From assembly GCA_037043015.1 (NCBI GenBank), contig CM073329.1, positions 8,076,648 to 8,140,647 of the forward strand: a stretch of DNA of 64,000 bases, in the 5' to 3' direction. The DNA comes from Bryum argenteum. Taxonomy: Eukaryota; Streptophyta; Bryopsida; Bryales; Bryaceae. Shown here piece after piece: positions 22,319-33,480 of this stretch (the first letter of the stretch is position 1; the number at the start of each line of letters is the position of its first letter). Below the pieces are notes generated by a model. That model worked only from the letters and a program-made list of their open reading frames with translations. It ran no database searches and was not told where the DNA came from. The position numbers were made by a program, and so were the translations under genes.

Positions 22319-23569
22319 AGGAAGTATCCAATTCTGGAGCGCAGCATGTGTCTGGTGAAAAGGGCAAGAGGAAAGAAACAATCAGAATCATCAACACCGC
22401 GGCCACGGTCCAAGGAGCAGCACAACAATAACGAGAGCTCCCTCGAAGTAACAAACAGCACAACGAACTCAAGCAAGGAGAGCCGTCTGTCCTCCGCAAG
22501 TGCAACCTCATTGGTCAACATCCGTGAGCTTCTATCGGACGGACCGATCATCTTCCAGTTCAAGGATCTAAGTCGAGCCACCGACAATTTCAGCCCAAGG
22601 AAGAAACTCGGGTCGTCAGTCTACAGGGGGAAGCTCCAGCAGACAGAAATCGCCATAGTGGCAGCCACAACCAAGAATCCCGACAACAACAACTTCGTGG
22701 ACGAGATTAAAAACCTGGGCAATGTGCATCACTCCAACCTCGTCCGATTACTGGGAGGCTGCATGAATGGAGACCATGTGTACCTCGTGTATGAGTACAT
22801 CCATGGCGGCACACTCCACAAGTTCCTTCACAACTCGATCTCCCCTGGCGCTTCCGCACTTCCCACTTGGATGTCTCGCATCAAAGTCGCCCTGGAAGTC
22901 GCGAAAGGCCTGGAGTATCTGCACCATCACACTCATCATCCGAGTGTGCACAAGTACATGAAAAGCTCCAACATTCTGCTTGATGAGCAATCTCTCCATG
23001 TCACAATCGCATACTTCGGCGTTGCAAAGCTGCGAGGTGAAACTGAGACTCCTCCAAAACTCAAGAAGGCGTTGCAAGAGGGTGAGATTCGGGAGCAGAG
23101 AAGTCTGAGACGAGCTCCTAGCACGAAGATTACGGGTGTACACGGGTATATGGCGCCGGAGTATGTGGCAAACGGTGTGATCAGCAGCAAGCTGGATGTG
23201 TTTGCATTCGGGGTGATCCTTCTGGAGATTCTTTCAGGCAAGGAGGCAGTGAGTTTTCAATCGAACGGTGGTTTCCAGATGAAGAAGACGCTACTGTCTG
23301 ATGTGATTGTTTCGGTATTCAATGAGCGGGAGTCGAAGCAGCGATTGCGGGGTTGGATTGACCCTTTGCTTCGTGACAGGTTTCCTTTGGATTGTGCTGT
23401 GAAAGCGGCTCAATTGGCGAGGAATTGTGTAGATCCTGATCCGGAGTTGAGACCCGATATGAGTGTTGTGTCTATGACTCTTCAGCAGATTCAGATGACT
23501 TCTGCACTTTGGGAAAGCAAATTGAAAGCGTCGAAGGACTTGCTGACGAGTACTATGCAAGCCCGGTGA
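22319..23569 (+). CDS. LysM-receptor-type pseudokinase, ectodomain missing
   Basis: This uninterrupted frame has its first ATG at 22346; a possible splice acceptor (TTGCTCAG) ends at 22318. After a basic, Ser/Asn-rich juxtamembrane part (to about residue 75) comes a kinase-like domain resembling plant LysM receptor kinases of the LYK4/5-NFP type: FQFKDLSRATDNFS, LGSSVYRG, LVRLLGGCMNGDHVYLVYEY, then GYMAPEYVANGVISSKLDVF and AFGVILLEIL. Key catalytic residues are absent: no Lys in the AIVAA strand, HKYMKSSN in place of HRDxKxxN, and YFG in place of DFG. Such pseudokinases signal at the plasma membrane through an active partner kinase. No LysM domain or clear transmembrane segment lies upstream; instead there is a duplicate of the sucrose transporter promoter. 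It may be a 5'-truncated paralogue or the last exon of a rearranged gene. Confidence 0.72.
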   Translation, partial: RKYPILERSMCLVKRARGKKQSESSTPRPRSKEQHNNNESSLEVTNSTTNSSKESRLSSASATSLVNIRELLSDGPIIFQFKDLSRATDNFSPRKKLGSSVYRGKLQQTEIAIVAATTKNPDNNNFVDEIKNLGNVHHSNLVRLLGGCMNGDHVYLVYEYIHGGTLHKFLHNSISPGASALPTWMSRIKVALEVAKGLEYLHHHTHHPSVHKYMKSSNILLDEQSLHVTIAYFGVAKLRGETETPPKLKKALQEGEIREQRSLRRAPSTKITGVHGYMAPEYVANGVISSKLDVFAFGVILLEILSGKEAVSFQSNGGFQMKKTLLSDVIVSVFNERESKQRLRGWIDPLLRDRFPLDCAVKAAQLARNCVDPDPELRPDMSVVSMTLQQIQMTSALWESKLKASKDLLTSTMQAR

Positions 23570-23881
23570 TTGATTGTAGGATTTAGGAGTAGTGTTTAGT
23601 TGATACATTTGACTGTGGCGACGAGTGAGCCCAACACTTGCTGCGCTGGATTTTGATGCAGTTTCTTGTAATTGTATGGCCGGTTCCATTGCTGAAAAAC
23701 ACGTCTCAGTACTCTTTCTTTACTTTTGAAAGCTAATTGGCAATGTCCGTTCGATATGCAGTCATGTGGATTGGTCATTCATTTGCTCACTCATCATAGG
23801 CTATTTTTGATGCTCGAACCTCATGTGCTTGTAGACAAGCCTTCTCTTTTCTGAAGTGATCATTTGCCATTGACGAACTTG
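23570..23881. other. 3' flank of the pseudokinase gene
   Basis: Probable 3' untranslated region and spacer between the kinase stop and the next mobile element; no gene seen. Confidence 0.4.
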
Positions 23882-23883
23882 TA

Positions 23884-24817
23884 CAGTCGGGCACAGAAAT
23901 AATTTGAATTGCATTTGAAGGCAATTTTTGAAAAAGTTTGAAATGTGCATGTATACTCAAAAATGATTGGAATTGCAATCCGTAAAAGGCATTGGAACCA
24001 CATCGGAGTGTTTTATACTATCATTGCAAAAAATTGCTTCTTTTTTGTAGAATTGTTCAAAGAACTACAACTCTACATGTTTCATCCACAATTGACCACA
24101 GTCACTTTGTGCTTCAATTACGATGTTCATTTTCACTTGCAAAATTGATATGAGTTCCATAAGTTGTTCTTTAGATACTTGAGCCCATGCTTATTGAATC
24201 ATTGATATGTTCCTTGTGTGTTTCTTGGGTAGGAGGAATGTCTTAGAATGTGCTTGTGAATATTCAACTTTTTTCAAAACTTTGTGAAGCCATTCACACC
24301 ATTAGAAATGTCCTACAAGGACTTAAAGGATGGATTGATAAAGTTAGGGTGATTACTTCCATAAGCTCATTGCCAAACTCGAATTCTTTTAGCATTCTCA
24401 CAAAGTTTAAATCAAAGTTCAATTTCCCACCTTAAGTGTTGATTGGAAACTTATCACGAAACTACTCCAACTCAAAAGTTTAGAGGGAGCAAGTATTTTT
24501 GAACATTCAACAATGAGCTCAAGTATCTAGAGAACAACTTATGGCACTCATATCAATTTTGCAAGTGAAAATGAACATCGTAATTGAAGCACAAAGTGAC
24601 TGTGGTCAATTGTGGATGAGACATGTAGAGTTGTAGTTCTTTAAACAATTCTACAAAAAAGAAGCAATTTTTTGCAATGATAGTATAAAACACTCCGATG
24701 TGGTTCCAATGCCTTTTACGGATTGCAATTCCAATCATTTTTGAGTATACATGCACATTTCAAACTTTTTCAAAAACTGCCTTCAAATGCAATTCAAATT
24801 ATTTCTGTACCCGACTG
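23884..24817. mobile_element. foldback MITE derived from the pogo-like element (934 bp)
   Basis: It starts CAGTCGGGCACAGAAATAAT and ends with the inverse, flanked by TA on both sides (23882-23883 and 24818-24819). Its two arms of about 300 bp are near-identical inverted copies. Each arm matches 12440-12764, the 3' end of the pogo-like element, and still encodes the tail of the transposase: AQVS.EQLMALISILQ and then a stop after HVEL. The element was evidently built from two inverted copies of that 3' end. The arms differ at few positions, so it is young. Confidence 0.8.
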
Positions 24818-24819
24818 TA

Positions 24820-25163
24820 CAATGTGAGCGCGTGATCAAGTTTTGGGAAGTATCGTAGGGATGCAAGGAAGGACTTGATTGGAAGGTGAGCATAGAAGAA
24901 AATCAATCTTCATTTTGTCCATCTCTTCCTACTACTTGTTAATGCATGATCACAGGACGTAACACACTTTCTAGTTTTGGGCCCGTTTATTTGATTGGAG
25001 CTTCCGTCCCGGAATGCCCGCACCAGAGAGGGGAGTACGGCATAATGCCCTCTACAATTCTCACTTTACAGAAAAAAACCTAGGCAACAAAAGAAATTTT
25101 CATAAAAATTGTATGTTGCTTGCTCCAGAGAGGGACAACCTATACTGGAAAGTGTGTTACGTC
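24820..25163. other. intergenic, no gene recognised
   Basis: Nothing recognisable. Confidence 0.4.
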
Positions 25164-25273
25164 GCAAGAGCCCTCGACGGTATACCACCGGGGAAGATAC
25201 CCGACGCGGAGGGCGATAGCGCAATGCATCGGGTATCTCTCCGGCGGAATACTCGACCATCGGGGGCTCTTGC
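25164..25273. repeat. GC-rich 110-bp hairpin
   Basis: GCAAGAGCCC at the left end pairs perfectly with GGGCTCTTGC at the right end. The arms continue with GATACCCGA against TCGGGTATC and CCGG-containing blocks, leaving a loop of about 15-20 bases. The hairpin is far more GC-rich than its surroundings. It could be a small foldback element or the stem of a small-RNA precursor. Confidence 0.6.
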
Positions 25274-25436
25274 TATACATTACGATTTGGTGGAGTGACA
25301 TTGATTGGGCCCAATTTGAGCCATGCATCTGCTCACTCGTTTGAAGTAGTTGTCCGTCCAATCACTTTCTACTTTTGAATACACCACCTTTAATTCTTTC
25401 CTTTAGCTCTTACATTTTCCGTAATGTATTGCCTAT

Positions 25437-25829
25437 AACCTCAATTCCGTAAAAATGGCATTATTCCATGTGCCATTTTAGCAGAGCTAAAGTGCCATAT
25501 TGTGCAAACGTGCCATTTTACAAGCATATTTTTGAAGTGAAGTTCAGAAGTATTTATGCTTACAAAATGGCATGTTTATTAATATCACGCATGTACTCCG
25601 TAATATCACCAAATTTTCTGTAATATCACCAAAATTTCCATAATATCACATTTTTTTATGGTGTTTAACCTCTAGACACAGTAAAAGGGCAATATTTCTG
25701 AACGGCCGTTCAGAAATATTTACCCTATCATGTCGAAACTCGTCGAAAACCAACATCATTTTTTTCATTTCAAGCACCCCAAAAAGCGCCATTTTAACAT
25801 AATAACACCATTTTAATGGAATTGAGGTT
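25437..25829. mobile_element. MITE with AACCTCAATTCC ends (393 bp)
   Basis: The left AACCTCAATTCCGTAAAAAT matches the reverse complement of the right end (ATTTTAATGGAATTGAGGTT) with few changes. The interior repeats short TAATATCAC words and carries a palindromic GAACGGCCGTTC. A related element with changed ends lies at 52087-52552. No coding capacity; the superfamily is unassigned. Confidence 0.6.
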
Positions 25830-26046
25830 CCATACGATAAAACCATAAAGCTATCAACTGGCTTTCTTGTGTAGCAACACTTAACAGAGTTCGGGTGGTT
25901 ACAGTGTGCACTTTACAACCACCCGTGAGTGCAAACCCACGATACAACTACGATATTTGAATTCAAGTGAAAAGATTGAGAAGTATTGTAATAAGGACTA
26001 GTATTATCTAGTATGCTAATTTATGAATCTCTACCCAACCAATTAA

Positions 26047-26366
26047 CCCTTAAACGTCCATGGGTCCAAAACGGGGCACTCAAAAATTGGATCACAACAT
26101 CTTTTGGACTTGGGCATCATGAATGAACCAATCAATGATGATCTTGCAACCTCCTACAAGGTTATGTACAACCCCAGCCTATCTACCACAATCCTTTCAA
26201 AGGACAAAATCATCCATACTAATCGTGATTTGAATTGTAAAATTTCACTTTTTGACTGAATCGTAAGAAGGTGACCAATTTGACATCAAAATATAAGTGA
26301 AGAAGTGAGCTACAGAAAAGTTTCAGTTGGAAACTAGCCCCTCGGGCTTACTTAGGCGTTTAAGGG
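26047..26366. mobile_element. TTAA-site MITE, family D (320 bp, piggyBac-like)
   Basis: It starts CCCTTAAACGTCCATGGG after TTAA (26043-26046) and ends AGGCGTTTAAGGG before TAAA, a one-base decay of the duplicate. The interior matches the element at 54807 (CCTCCTACAAGGTTATGTAC, ATTTGACATCAAAATATAAG). Confidence 0.8.
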
Positions 26367-26896
26367 TAAAATCCCAATTACAAATTAGTAAGAAAAATAC
26401 TCATCTTCTCGTTCACATGAGACACCTCCTGTAGAAACCAACTCAAAATTACCCTAAATTCAATTTGACATCAATTCCATTATTTTGAGACATTTTTAAT
26501 GGTTGCGATCTTCAGAGGCAAAAAATTAAAAGTAAAGATATGGTTAACTAGGATGGAACGAAGCAGAAGCTAAAAGGTAAAGTTAAAGGTTGTCATTTAA
26601 AAATAAATAGTCGGATCAATGTAAAAGGTAGCCAAGTGGAAAGTAAAAAAAAATCTTAACGTTAAAGTCTTTGGTTACTATATAAGCAAGCCTCATTCAA
26701 CAGTTTTTGTTTTATCTTTGTTGGTTGTATAAGCTTTCATACTTGCAAGTTATTGTCCAACCATACTAAATGTTCTACCATACTAATAAAATGCATAGAT
26801 TGGGGTGATCAAATCCTACGACCGTTCCACATGGAATATGGTTGCGTCACCTTCCAACCACATGATACTTGGATTTCATTTAGACCAAAGTCAAAC

Positions 26897-28902
26897 ATGA
26901 TGGATAAATATATTTTTGTACAAAAAGTGGGAGAAGGTTCCTATGGGTGTGTTTACAAAGCCATAAATAACAAAACTCATGAGATTGTTGCCATCAAACA
27001 TTTGATCAACCAAGACATTGCAAGACATCATGAGAATGGAGTAAAAGAGAAGGAAGTGGTGGTTTTGGAAGCTCTAAGAGATCATTCAAATATTGTACAA
27101 CTCAAGGAGGTTATTGTGGAGGATGAGAATATTTATTATGTATTTGAGTACATGACGGGGAATTTGTTACAAAGTATTGAAAACAAGACAACATCACCTT
27201 GTGAAAACGAGATAAGATTATGGATGCATCAAATTTTTAAAGGGGTTGCTTATATGCATAGCCAAGGCTACCTTCATAGGGATCTCAAGCCAGAAAATAT
27301 ACTTGTCCATGGAGGAATATTGAAGATTGCGGACTTTGGCTTGTCAAAGAAGATATGTCATTGTGTCGAGAACATCACCAAGCATGTGTACAATTTGATG
27401 CATTGTAAAGATCGTGGTCCTATGACTACTCATGTATGTTCAAGGTGGTATCGAGCTCCGGAGTTGATACTTGGTTCTCCATCATATTCGGCGGCTACCG
27501 ATATGTGGTCTCTTGGTGTGATTATGGCGGAGATGTTCAGATCTCAACCTATTTTTCCTGGGGCAAATGATAGAGATCAACTTTATCAAATTTGTGCAAC
27601 ACTTGGGCCACCATACACATGGCCGTACACATGGCCGGAAAGTTGCATCCTTGCATCAAATTGTAACTTTCAATTTGAAAATGTTTATCCATTGGTCAAT
27701 CTTAACCCCTAAAAATCCAGGAAAGCCGATTCGGTTTTCTGAGATTTCGGGCAGCTCATTTTAAGCATTTAAACTGATATTTTTGCCTAAGATTTTTATT
27801 GGGTGCTCCACATGCAGTAATGTGTATGTGGTAAAATTTTCAAAGTCAAATTTTAATTTTATAACCTTCATCTAGAAATTTTAGGTTTCAAGTCCAAATC
27901 GGGCAGTTTAAAATAATTTTTTTTTAATTTTTTTTTTTTAGAAATATGTTCATTACCAAATTACTATTCAAATTCCAATGTGTCCGAAGTCAAAAAGTTT
28001 ACCAATTTTACAAGGGCAGCCTCCAAAACTTTCAAAAACAATCTTCACAATTTCTAGTAATTTTACAATTTTTTCTTTCAAAAATTGCCAAAATTCGAGA
28101 TTTTGGATTTTTTCCAAGATTTTTTTTTTCAAAATTCACATTATCATAAATGCACCTTCTCACCGTCGAGATTTTTCTCAAACTAAATATATCATACGTG
28201 GTGCTTGTTTTACTATATGGTTGTTTTTAGACCTTCTTTCATAAAATATTTTACATTAAGGTCAAAAAGTGGAATTGGTCTCTAAAATTTTGCATGAGCA
28301 TAACCAACTTGAATACCTACATGAAAAAAAATGAGGGAAAAATATTTGGAATAACAATCATCAAGTTGCCCTTGGCACCATTTAGACAATGCCTCTCACG
28401 CAGTGGCAAAAAAAAAGTGTTGGTCAAACTTTGATTGTTATGATCTCACAAATGAAAAACATCCAACGGTTGAAATTTTGACCAGTTCTTTGTATACAAG
28501 TTAGGTACAAGATCTTACGGTTCAAAGTCTAAAACCAGAAAAAAAAGTTTCTCCATTTCCCCATCTCCCAACGAAGGTGAAAAATGGCAGTTTTTGGTTC
28601 TGGAGGTCGAGGAAACCCCTGGATTTTTAGGGGTTAAACAACTTGTGCCGAACGCAAGTTATCAAGCACTTGACTTGATTCAATCATTGATATGTTGGAA
28701 CCCTTACAATCGCCTCACCGCCACAGAAGCATTGCATCACCGGTTTTTTAAAACCAATCTTATACCAAGTGTACTTGAGCAGGCCAACTATGGACTTGAG
28801 CAGGCCAACAATGTAGTTGTGCAAGCCAACTATGTAACTAGGCAGGCCAACTATGTACTTGAGCAGCCATGTCCACTATGTGGCTGCGCAGGCCAGATAT
28901 GA
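26897..28902 (+). CDS. RCK/MAK-like (MHK-type) protein kinase, split by a TTAA MITE
   Basis: Two coding segments, 26897-27705 and 28638-28902, join in frame to a 357-residue protein when the 928-bp MITE and one TTAA copy are ignored. It has all core kinase motifs: GEGSYGCVYKA (Gly loop), VAIKHL (Lys), YLHRDLKPENIL (catalytic loop), ADFGLS (Mg binding) and SRWYRAPELIL. Overall it resembles plant MHK and animal MAK/ICK (CMGC group) kinases, which phosphorylate Ser/Thr. ATG 26897 lies just before the kinase domain; an in-frame ATG at 26831 is an alternative. The activation loop is about 14 residues longer than usual and its TxY motif reads TTH. The C-terminus repeats an ANY.LEQ-like unit about five times. 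As it stands, translation stops two codons into the MITE (27710-27712), losing subdomains X-XI. No other intron is seen. Confidence 0.8.
27706..28633. mobile_element. TTAA-flanked MITE, family A, inside the kinase coding region (928 bp)
   Basis: It starts CCCCTAAAAATCCAGGAAA and ends CTGGATTTTTAGGGG between TTAA copies at 27702-27705 and 28634-28637. It is very close to the copy at 51154: about six or seven differences by eye in the first 210 bases. It encodes nothing and lacks obvious splice sites at its ends. Confidence 0.92.
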
Positions 28903-29589
28903 AGCCGGGCAACCAAAATACATTTTTAAAAAGATAATACATTCTGAAAAGCAATTAAGCAATTGTGCACTTGTATGTATAAAAGTGCACTTATGTAAGT
29001 AATCTCCAATGTGCACTTCAAAACCCAAATATATGGCTTGGAGAATGGGTTCTTTGTTAAGAAATTCCATTAGTTGAAAAAAATATAGTTTTTGTACAAT
29101 AATACATGTTAGAGAATAAATAGTTTTACCCAATGTTCTCAAGAATCAATCGTAATATTTGTCAATTGATATGGTGAAGTCCTACTTGCAACATGACAAA
29201 TAGCACCTAGAAAATAATAAACATGATACATTTATAAGTAAACTTATAGATACAAATATTGGTGTTACCACAATCCTTGTAATCATTTCTAACTATACAT
29301 CTACCACTATACCTTCACTGGGTACATTTAAGTTGTTCATACATGAACACTTCATATCAATTACCATACAAAGCACGGAAAATATACTATGATCATAACC
29401 TACTCCTCGGTATCTAAGGTTGTCTGTAAACTTTCGTCGTCAATAGCTTCCGTTTGCATGGCTATATATTTCAGAACTTTCCTATCTATATGCACTCCGT
29501 ATACTATCCGCTTCTCCGACAGTTGAACGACATTCACTGATACAGATTATTGCCCAAACCATGAAAAGATAAACGCCTCTTTCGGTACC

Positions 29590-30094
29590 CAACTGTGCCT
29601 CTCACCGGATGGCTCCCACAAGGACTCCATGCAATTTGCATAGCATTGTGTGGTAGACCCTAGTTCTTCAAACACCCCTTCTGCCATAACGGGCCAATAC
29701 CAACATACTTTAATCTTCAACCTCCATGAGTTTTCCCCTCTTCAAAAACCTTTCCTAGGTAAAAGGGTATGCTTGCTTCTACCTCCTCTTGAGCAATATT
29801 TAGTGCAACAAATTGACGAGTATTGATGATGTCCGTCTGGGGATGAAACAATGGAAACGAATCGTTGTTGCCTCCTTCTTGGTCTTTTACTCAGATTTCT
29901 TCGTTGATGCAATGTCCTCTAGTTCGTCGTGCGCACTCCTTGATTTGAGGGTTGCTCTTTTCGCGGTCCAAAGTATACTTTAGGTTCTCAAAAACCCCTT
30001 GACGACCAAACAAAAGTTTTATATCACATCTTGTAGTAATAATAAAGTTATGAAAGATTTGAAGATCTCTGAGTTTTATGAAATAAGCCTTCAT
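29590..30094 (-). pseudogene. degenerate coding fragment in the large inverted-repeat element
   Basis: On the minus strand, pieces such as FVALNIAQEEVEASIPFYLG and GKVFEEGKTHG, then VGIGPLWQKG, read like decayed protein; the phrase pattern (PF-L-GKV followed by a short variable segment) recalls BAH/Tudor-like reader folds. Stops break it (for example before VKDQEGG). I cannot assign the protein with confidence. Confidence 0.25.
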
Positions 30095-30764
30095 TTTGTT
30101 ACCTTGTTCAACAATGAATGGAAATGGTGTTCGATATTAAAGACAATAAAGTATTTTTGAACATTTACAAATTAGGTAATATATTCTACATGATATTGTA
30201 TGAAAATACTAATTGTCAAGAGTCATTCCTATCAAAACTTGCATACATGCCCAATTGCTTGTTACTCTTGACATTCTTCACTTCTCTTCAATTTAGAAAA
30301 AATTTATACTATTTTTATGTTTTTATTAGCATATCGAAAAAATTTGTGCAAAATTAGAGGTTTGAACCTTGTCAAATTAGGTTTTATTGTTTTGTGAATT
30401 GAATATGCTCTACAAAGAAAATTCACACGGAAAATAAGGAAGTTTGCATCACAATCATCTTGTAATAGAAAAACCAAAAGAAACAAAAAAAATTAACATC
30501 TCTATGTTTCATTTGGAAGATAAGAAGTTTTTTCATCCCTTGCCCAAAAATATACCTTTTGAATTCAAAAGTGATGTGACAAAGAGTTTCACAGCAAACG
30601 TTTTTGAAATTGCCCGCACTCCAAAAACTAGTGCGCACACCCTATTTTCAACCTTAATAACATCGTAAAATGAAATTGATAAACAATGTCTACTTTTATT
30701 AGAATTATTTTTCAATCCGAATGGTCAAAGTTGATGAACTTGTCATATAAACCCTAGTTTTTAA

Positions 30765-30890
30765 AGAAGGTGAGGAGTCTTACGCATAAAACCCCATAGC
30801 AATGATTTAGAAGGTGAGTGGTCTAAGGCCTAAGACCCCATAGCAATGATTTAGAAGGTGAGGGGTCTTAGGCCTAAGACCTCATACCAG
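30765..30890. repeat. two to three copies of a ~60-bp tandem repeat
   Basis: The words ATAGCAATGATTTAGAAGGT and GTCTTA.GCCTAAGAC recur about every 60 bp. Confidence 0.6.
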
Positions 30891-30899
30891 TGAGTCCCT

Positions 30900-32309
30900 T
30901 GTGATTTCAAATTCTCTTAGAATGGCGTGCTCGGATGGTTTATAGGGGACGGAGTTTCCTGTTAAAAGAGGTTCACTACCTCGAACATTGAGGAGCCCTC
31001 TCAACTCTCAACCTCAGAGGACAGAGGGTGGCTTTAGACTCGTCGCCAGCTATTCACGCACCAGCGCACCAACCAGCGTCACTTGCTAGGAGTCAGGAGC
31101 ACGTAAGCTCTCAACATCAGATTTAGGGTTAGGGTTTGGTAGGTGTAGACGCCAATCATGACCAGCGAGCGTAGCTTGCCGCAGAAGCGTTGCTAGGCGC
31201 AGAGAGTCCCCCCTCCGAGGTCCCTCCTGTTTGCGAGAAAAGCAGGAAACGAAGGTAAGAGGCCTTGCTCACCGTCACAGTCGGTCACAGTTGCTCACGG
31301 TTGCATCCGAACTCGCTGCCCAAATTCCAGCCATCGGCGCCACCCAGCGCGTCCAGGGACACCGACTCAACCAATCGATCATACTTTATCCTCACTGATA
31401 GGTTTTGGCAGCATCGATAGACTAATAGATAGATATGAAGTGATCCAGGACCGGATCAATGGGGCCTTGCATCGATCTGAACTTGTCACTCGGTAGTAAT
31501 GTGGTTCAGGCAGAATCAAGCATTGTAATCATAGACAAAAGAAAGGAGCGAGACCGCAAGAGATCGTTGTGCTGTACACATGCATCAATAGAGCGATTTC
31601 TACACAATAAATGCTGAGTACTGCAAGCAGAACATGGAATTTTTGCCTGATTGTTGACATTACCTGGGTGGAGAGTTTAGGTCAGAGTGCGCATGGTCCC
31701 GGTCGTGTAACATTTTGCATGTTAACGGAAGCTCAGTTATAGCTTGCTTGGAGCAGAGATTGCGGACCCTGCACACTTTTTAACTGTTCATGATTTCGTT
31801 GGCACCTCACGTTCACTTCAAGTGGAAGTGGCGGCGGGCTTTGGTGATCGAATGTTCTTCACGTACTGTTGTACCTCTTGGATGTCATTTTAGGTTTAAG
31901 CGACATGAACAGACAAGGGCCGAGAATGGCTTGAATGGCTTGAACTCTGCTGAGTAGCTTCACAGTGTGCTCGCTGGGTTCGGCGATGAGAAAGTGTCGT
32001 TTAAAGATTACCGCTTCAATGCGTGGACGGGAACGGTGACCAGATGGTTAACTTTCGTGAATTCAAAGCTCCGATGGCTCTTTCCTCTTCTGATCGTTAC
32101 TTTCAAGGAGCATTCCTCTCTGATCGGTGTCCAATCGCAATTCGGAGCACCTCAACCTCTCAGGTCTGAGGCCTCAGACCTTGCCTGCTCTGCCGTTCCG
32201 TTCCCCGTTCCCTGTGCCCGTTCCCCGTGCTTTGTCCTTCCCCATGCCCGTACCTTAAAACTACGACATTCTGCCTCTATAGAGTATGGACTCTGGGGAG
32301 TGTGAAGCT
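30900..32309. other. GC-richer segment resembling a plant gene leader, no protein assigned
   Basis: The composition resembles promoters and 5' leaders elsewhere in the window. A 112-codon plus-strand frame (31967-32305) begins at a non-ATG codon and shows no known motif, so I do not call it a gene. Confidence 0.3.
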
Positions 32310-32815
32310 AATATTTAAACTAAGTTTTTAGATTTCGAACCGTAAGATCTTATAACTTAGCCTATATTTTTGGTCACTCGATCAAAATGTTCACTGTTAG
32401 GTGTTTATCGATCATAGCGCCCAAAGTTTGTGCAAAAGTTTTTACTGAAATTCCTAAAAACTTTGAAGCTTTGCTCCCAAAAAGTTTGGAAGTTGCCCTT
32501 GTAGAATTGGTAGATTTTTTGACTTAGGACCCTTTTGGAACTCCAATAGTAATTTGGTTATGAAAATATTTCAATAAAAATATATTTAAAAATCTCAAAA
32601 ATAACAAGTTTTTTTTGCTCGCATTGGGTGCGAAAACTAAATTTTGCATTAAAAAACCCTAAAATTGGAATTTGACTTTCTAATTTATTTCACAAACACC
32701 TTGTAGTATAGAAAACACTCGATAAAACCTTAATAAAAAATATTGATTTTAAGCAAAAAACTTGGGCGGCCAGAAATAGCAAAAGACAATATTAGTCTGC
32801 AAAGATAGTTAGGGG
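32310..32815. mobile_element. old, inverted family A MITE remnant
   Basis: In reverse orientation this retains family A landmarks in order: the CGTAAGATCTT block, GCCCTTGTA.AATTGGTA, TTTTTGACTT.GGAC and TAGTAATTTGGT.ATGAA. It ends near GTTAGGGG at about 32815. Substitutions are many, so it is much older than the copies at 27706 and 51154. Confidence 0.5.
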
Positions 32816-33480
32816 CTGAAACACGTAAAGTTCACAAAACAATAAAACATAAATTGAGAATGTTTGAACTCTTGTGTTAGCACAATTTTTTTCAATATGC
32901 TATACCTAATCTCTATCTTTTAAAATGAACATTTACTTATGATAAAACTCAAGGTTTTGATTGTTTGAGTTCCGAAGACTGTACTATGGAAGAGATTGTT
33001 TCTTGAATGTGGTGGATTGAACATGGTTGGTGGTTAATTACGGAAGATTCCAACAAAGTGGTATTATATGGATTCCAATTTATTTCATCATCGAGGAACA
33101 TCACGCAACGGCATTAGGGAAGAGGTTTGGCGAGGTCATTAATATACGATCCTTCCTCCGCACAAAATGTACATCATGAACAAATAGGAACCCGGTTGTG
33201 AATCGGAGTCAACATTACTCTCGAAGAGCTTGGTTTTTAAATCGGTTTTGAAAATACTGTTGAAGACGCTATGTTGCTCAATCACATCGATGTGGTCAAG
33301 AGGAGTTAAACATCTACACATCCGGACGTGCGTGTTGCTCGGCGACAGAATGTTGATGCATGTATGAGACTATCACAGGAATAGAAGATGCATGTCACGA
33401 GGGTTATGAAGGATCATATAGAGTTTGACGCATTAAACTCCGTGATCGCGGTCGAATCAGTCAATTAGGGAACTCTAGAT

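Noticed and set aside
22748-23689. Minus-strand ORFs over the pseudokinase
   Set aside because: Shadows of the plus-strand kinase frame, without recognisable motifs.
27946-28244. ORF MFITKLLFKFQ... repeated at 51392-51691, considered as a conserved transposon protein
   Set aside because: It lies in the AT-rich interior of family A, lacks any motif, starts and ends arbitrarily and is broken in the copy at 2576; shared only because the DNA is shared.
29575-29605. TTTCGGTACCCAACTGTG as another pogo-like terminus
   Set aside because: The match is short, the TA flank is missing and the neighbouring sequence is unrelated to 12440-12764.
31967-32305. 112-codon frame as a gene
   Set aside because: Non-ATG start, no motif and a composition typical of leader DNA.
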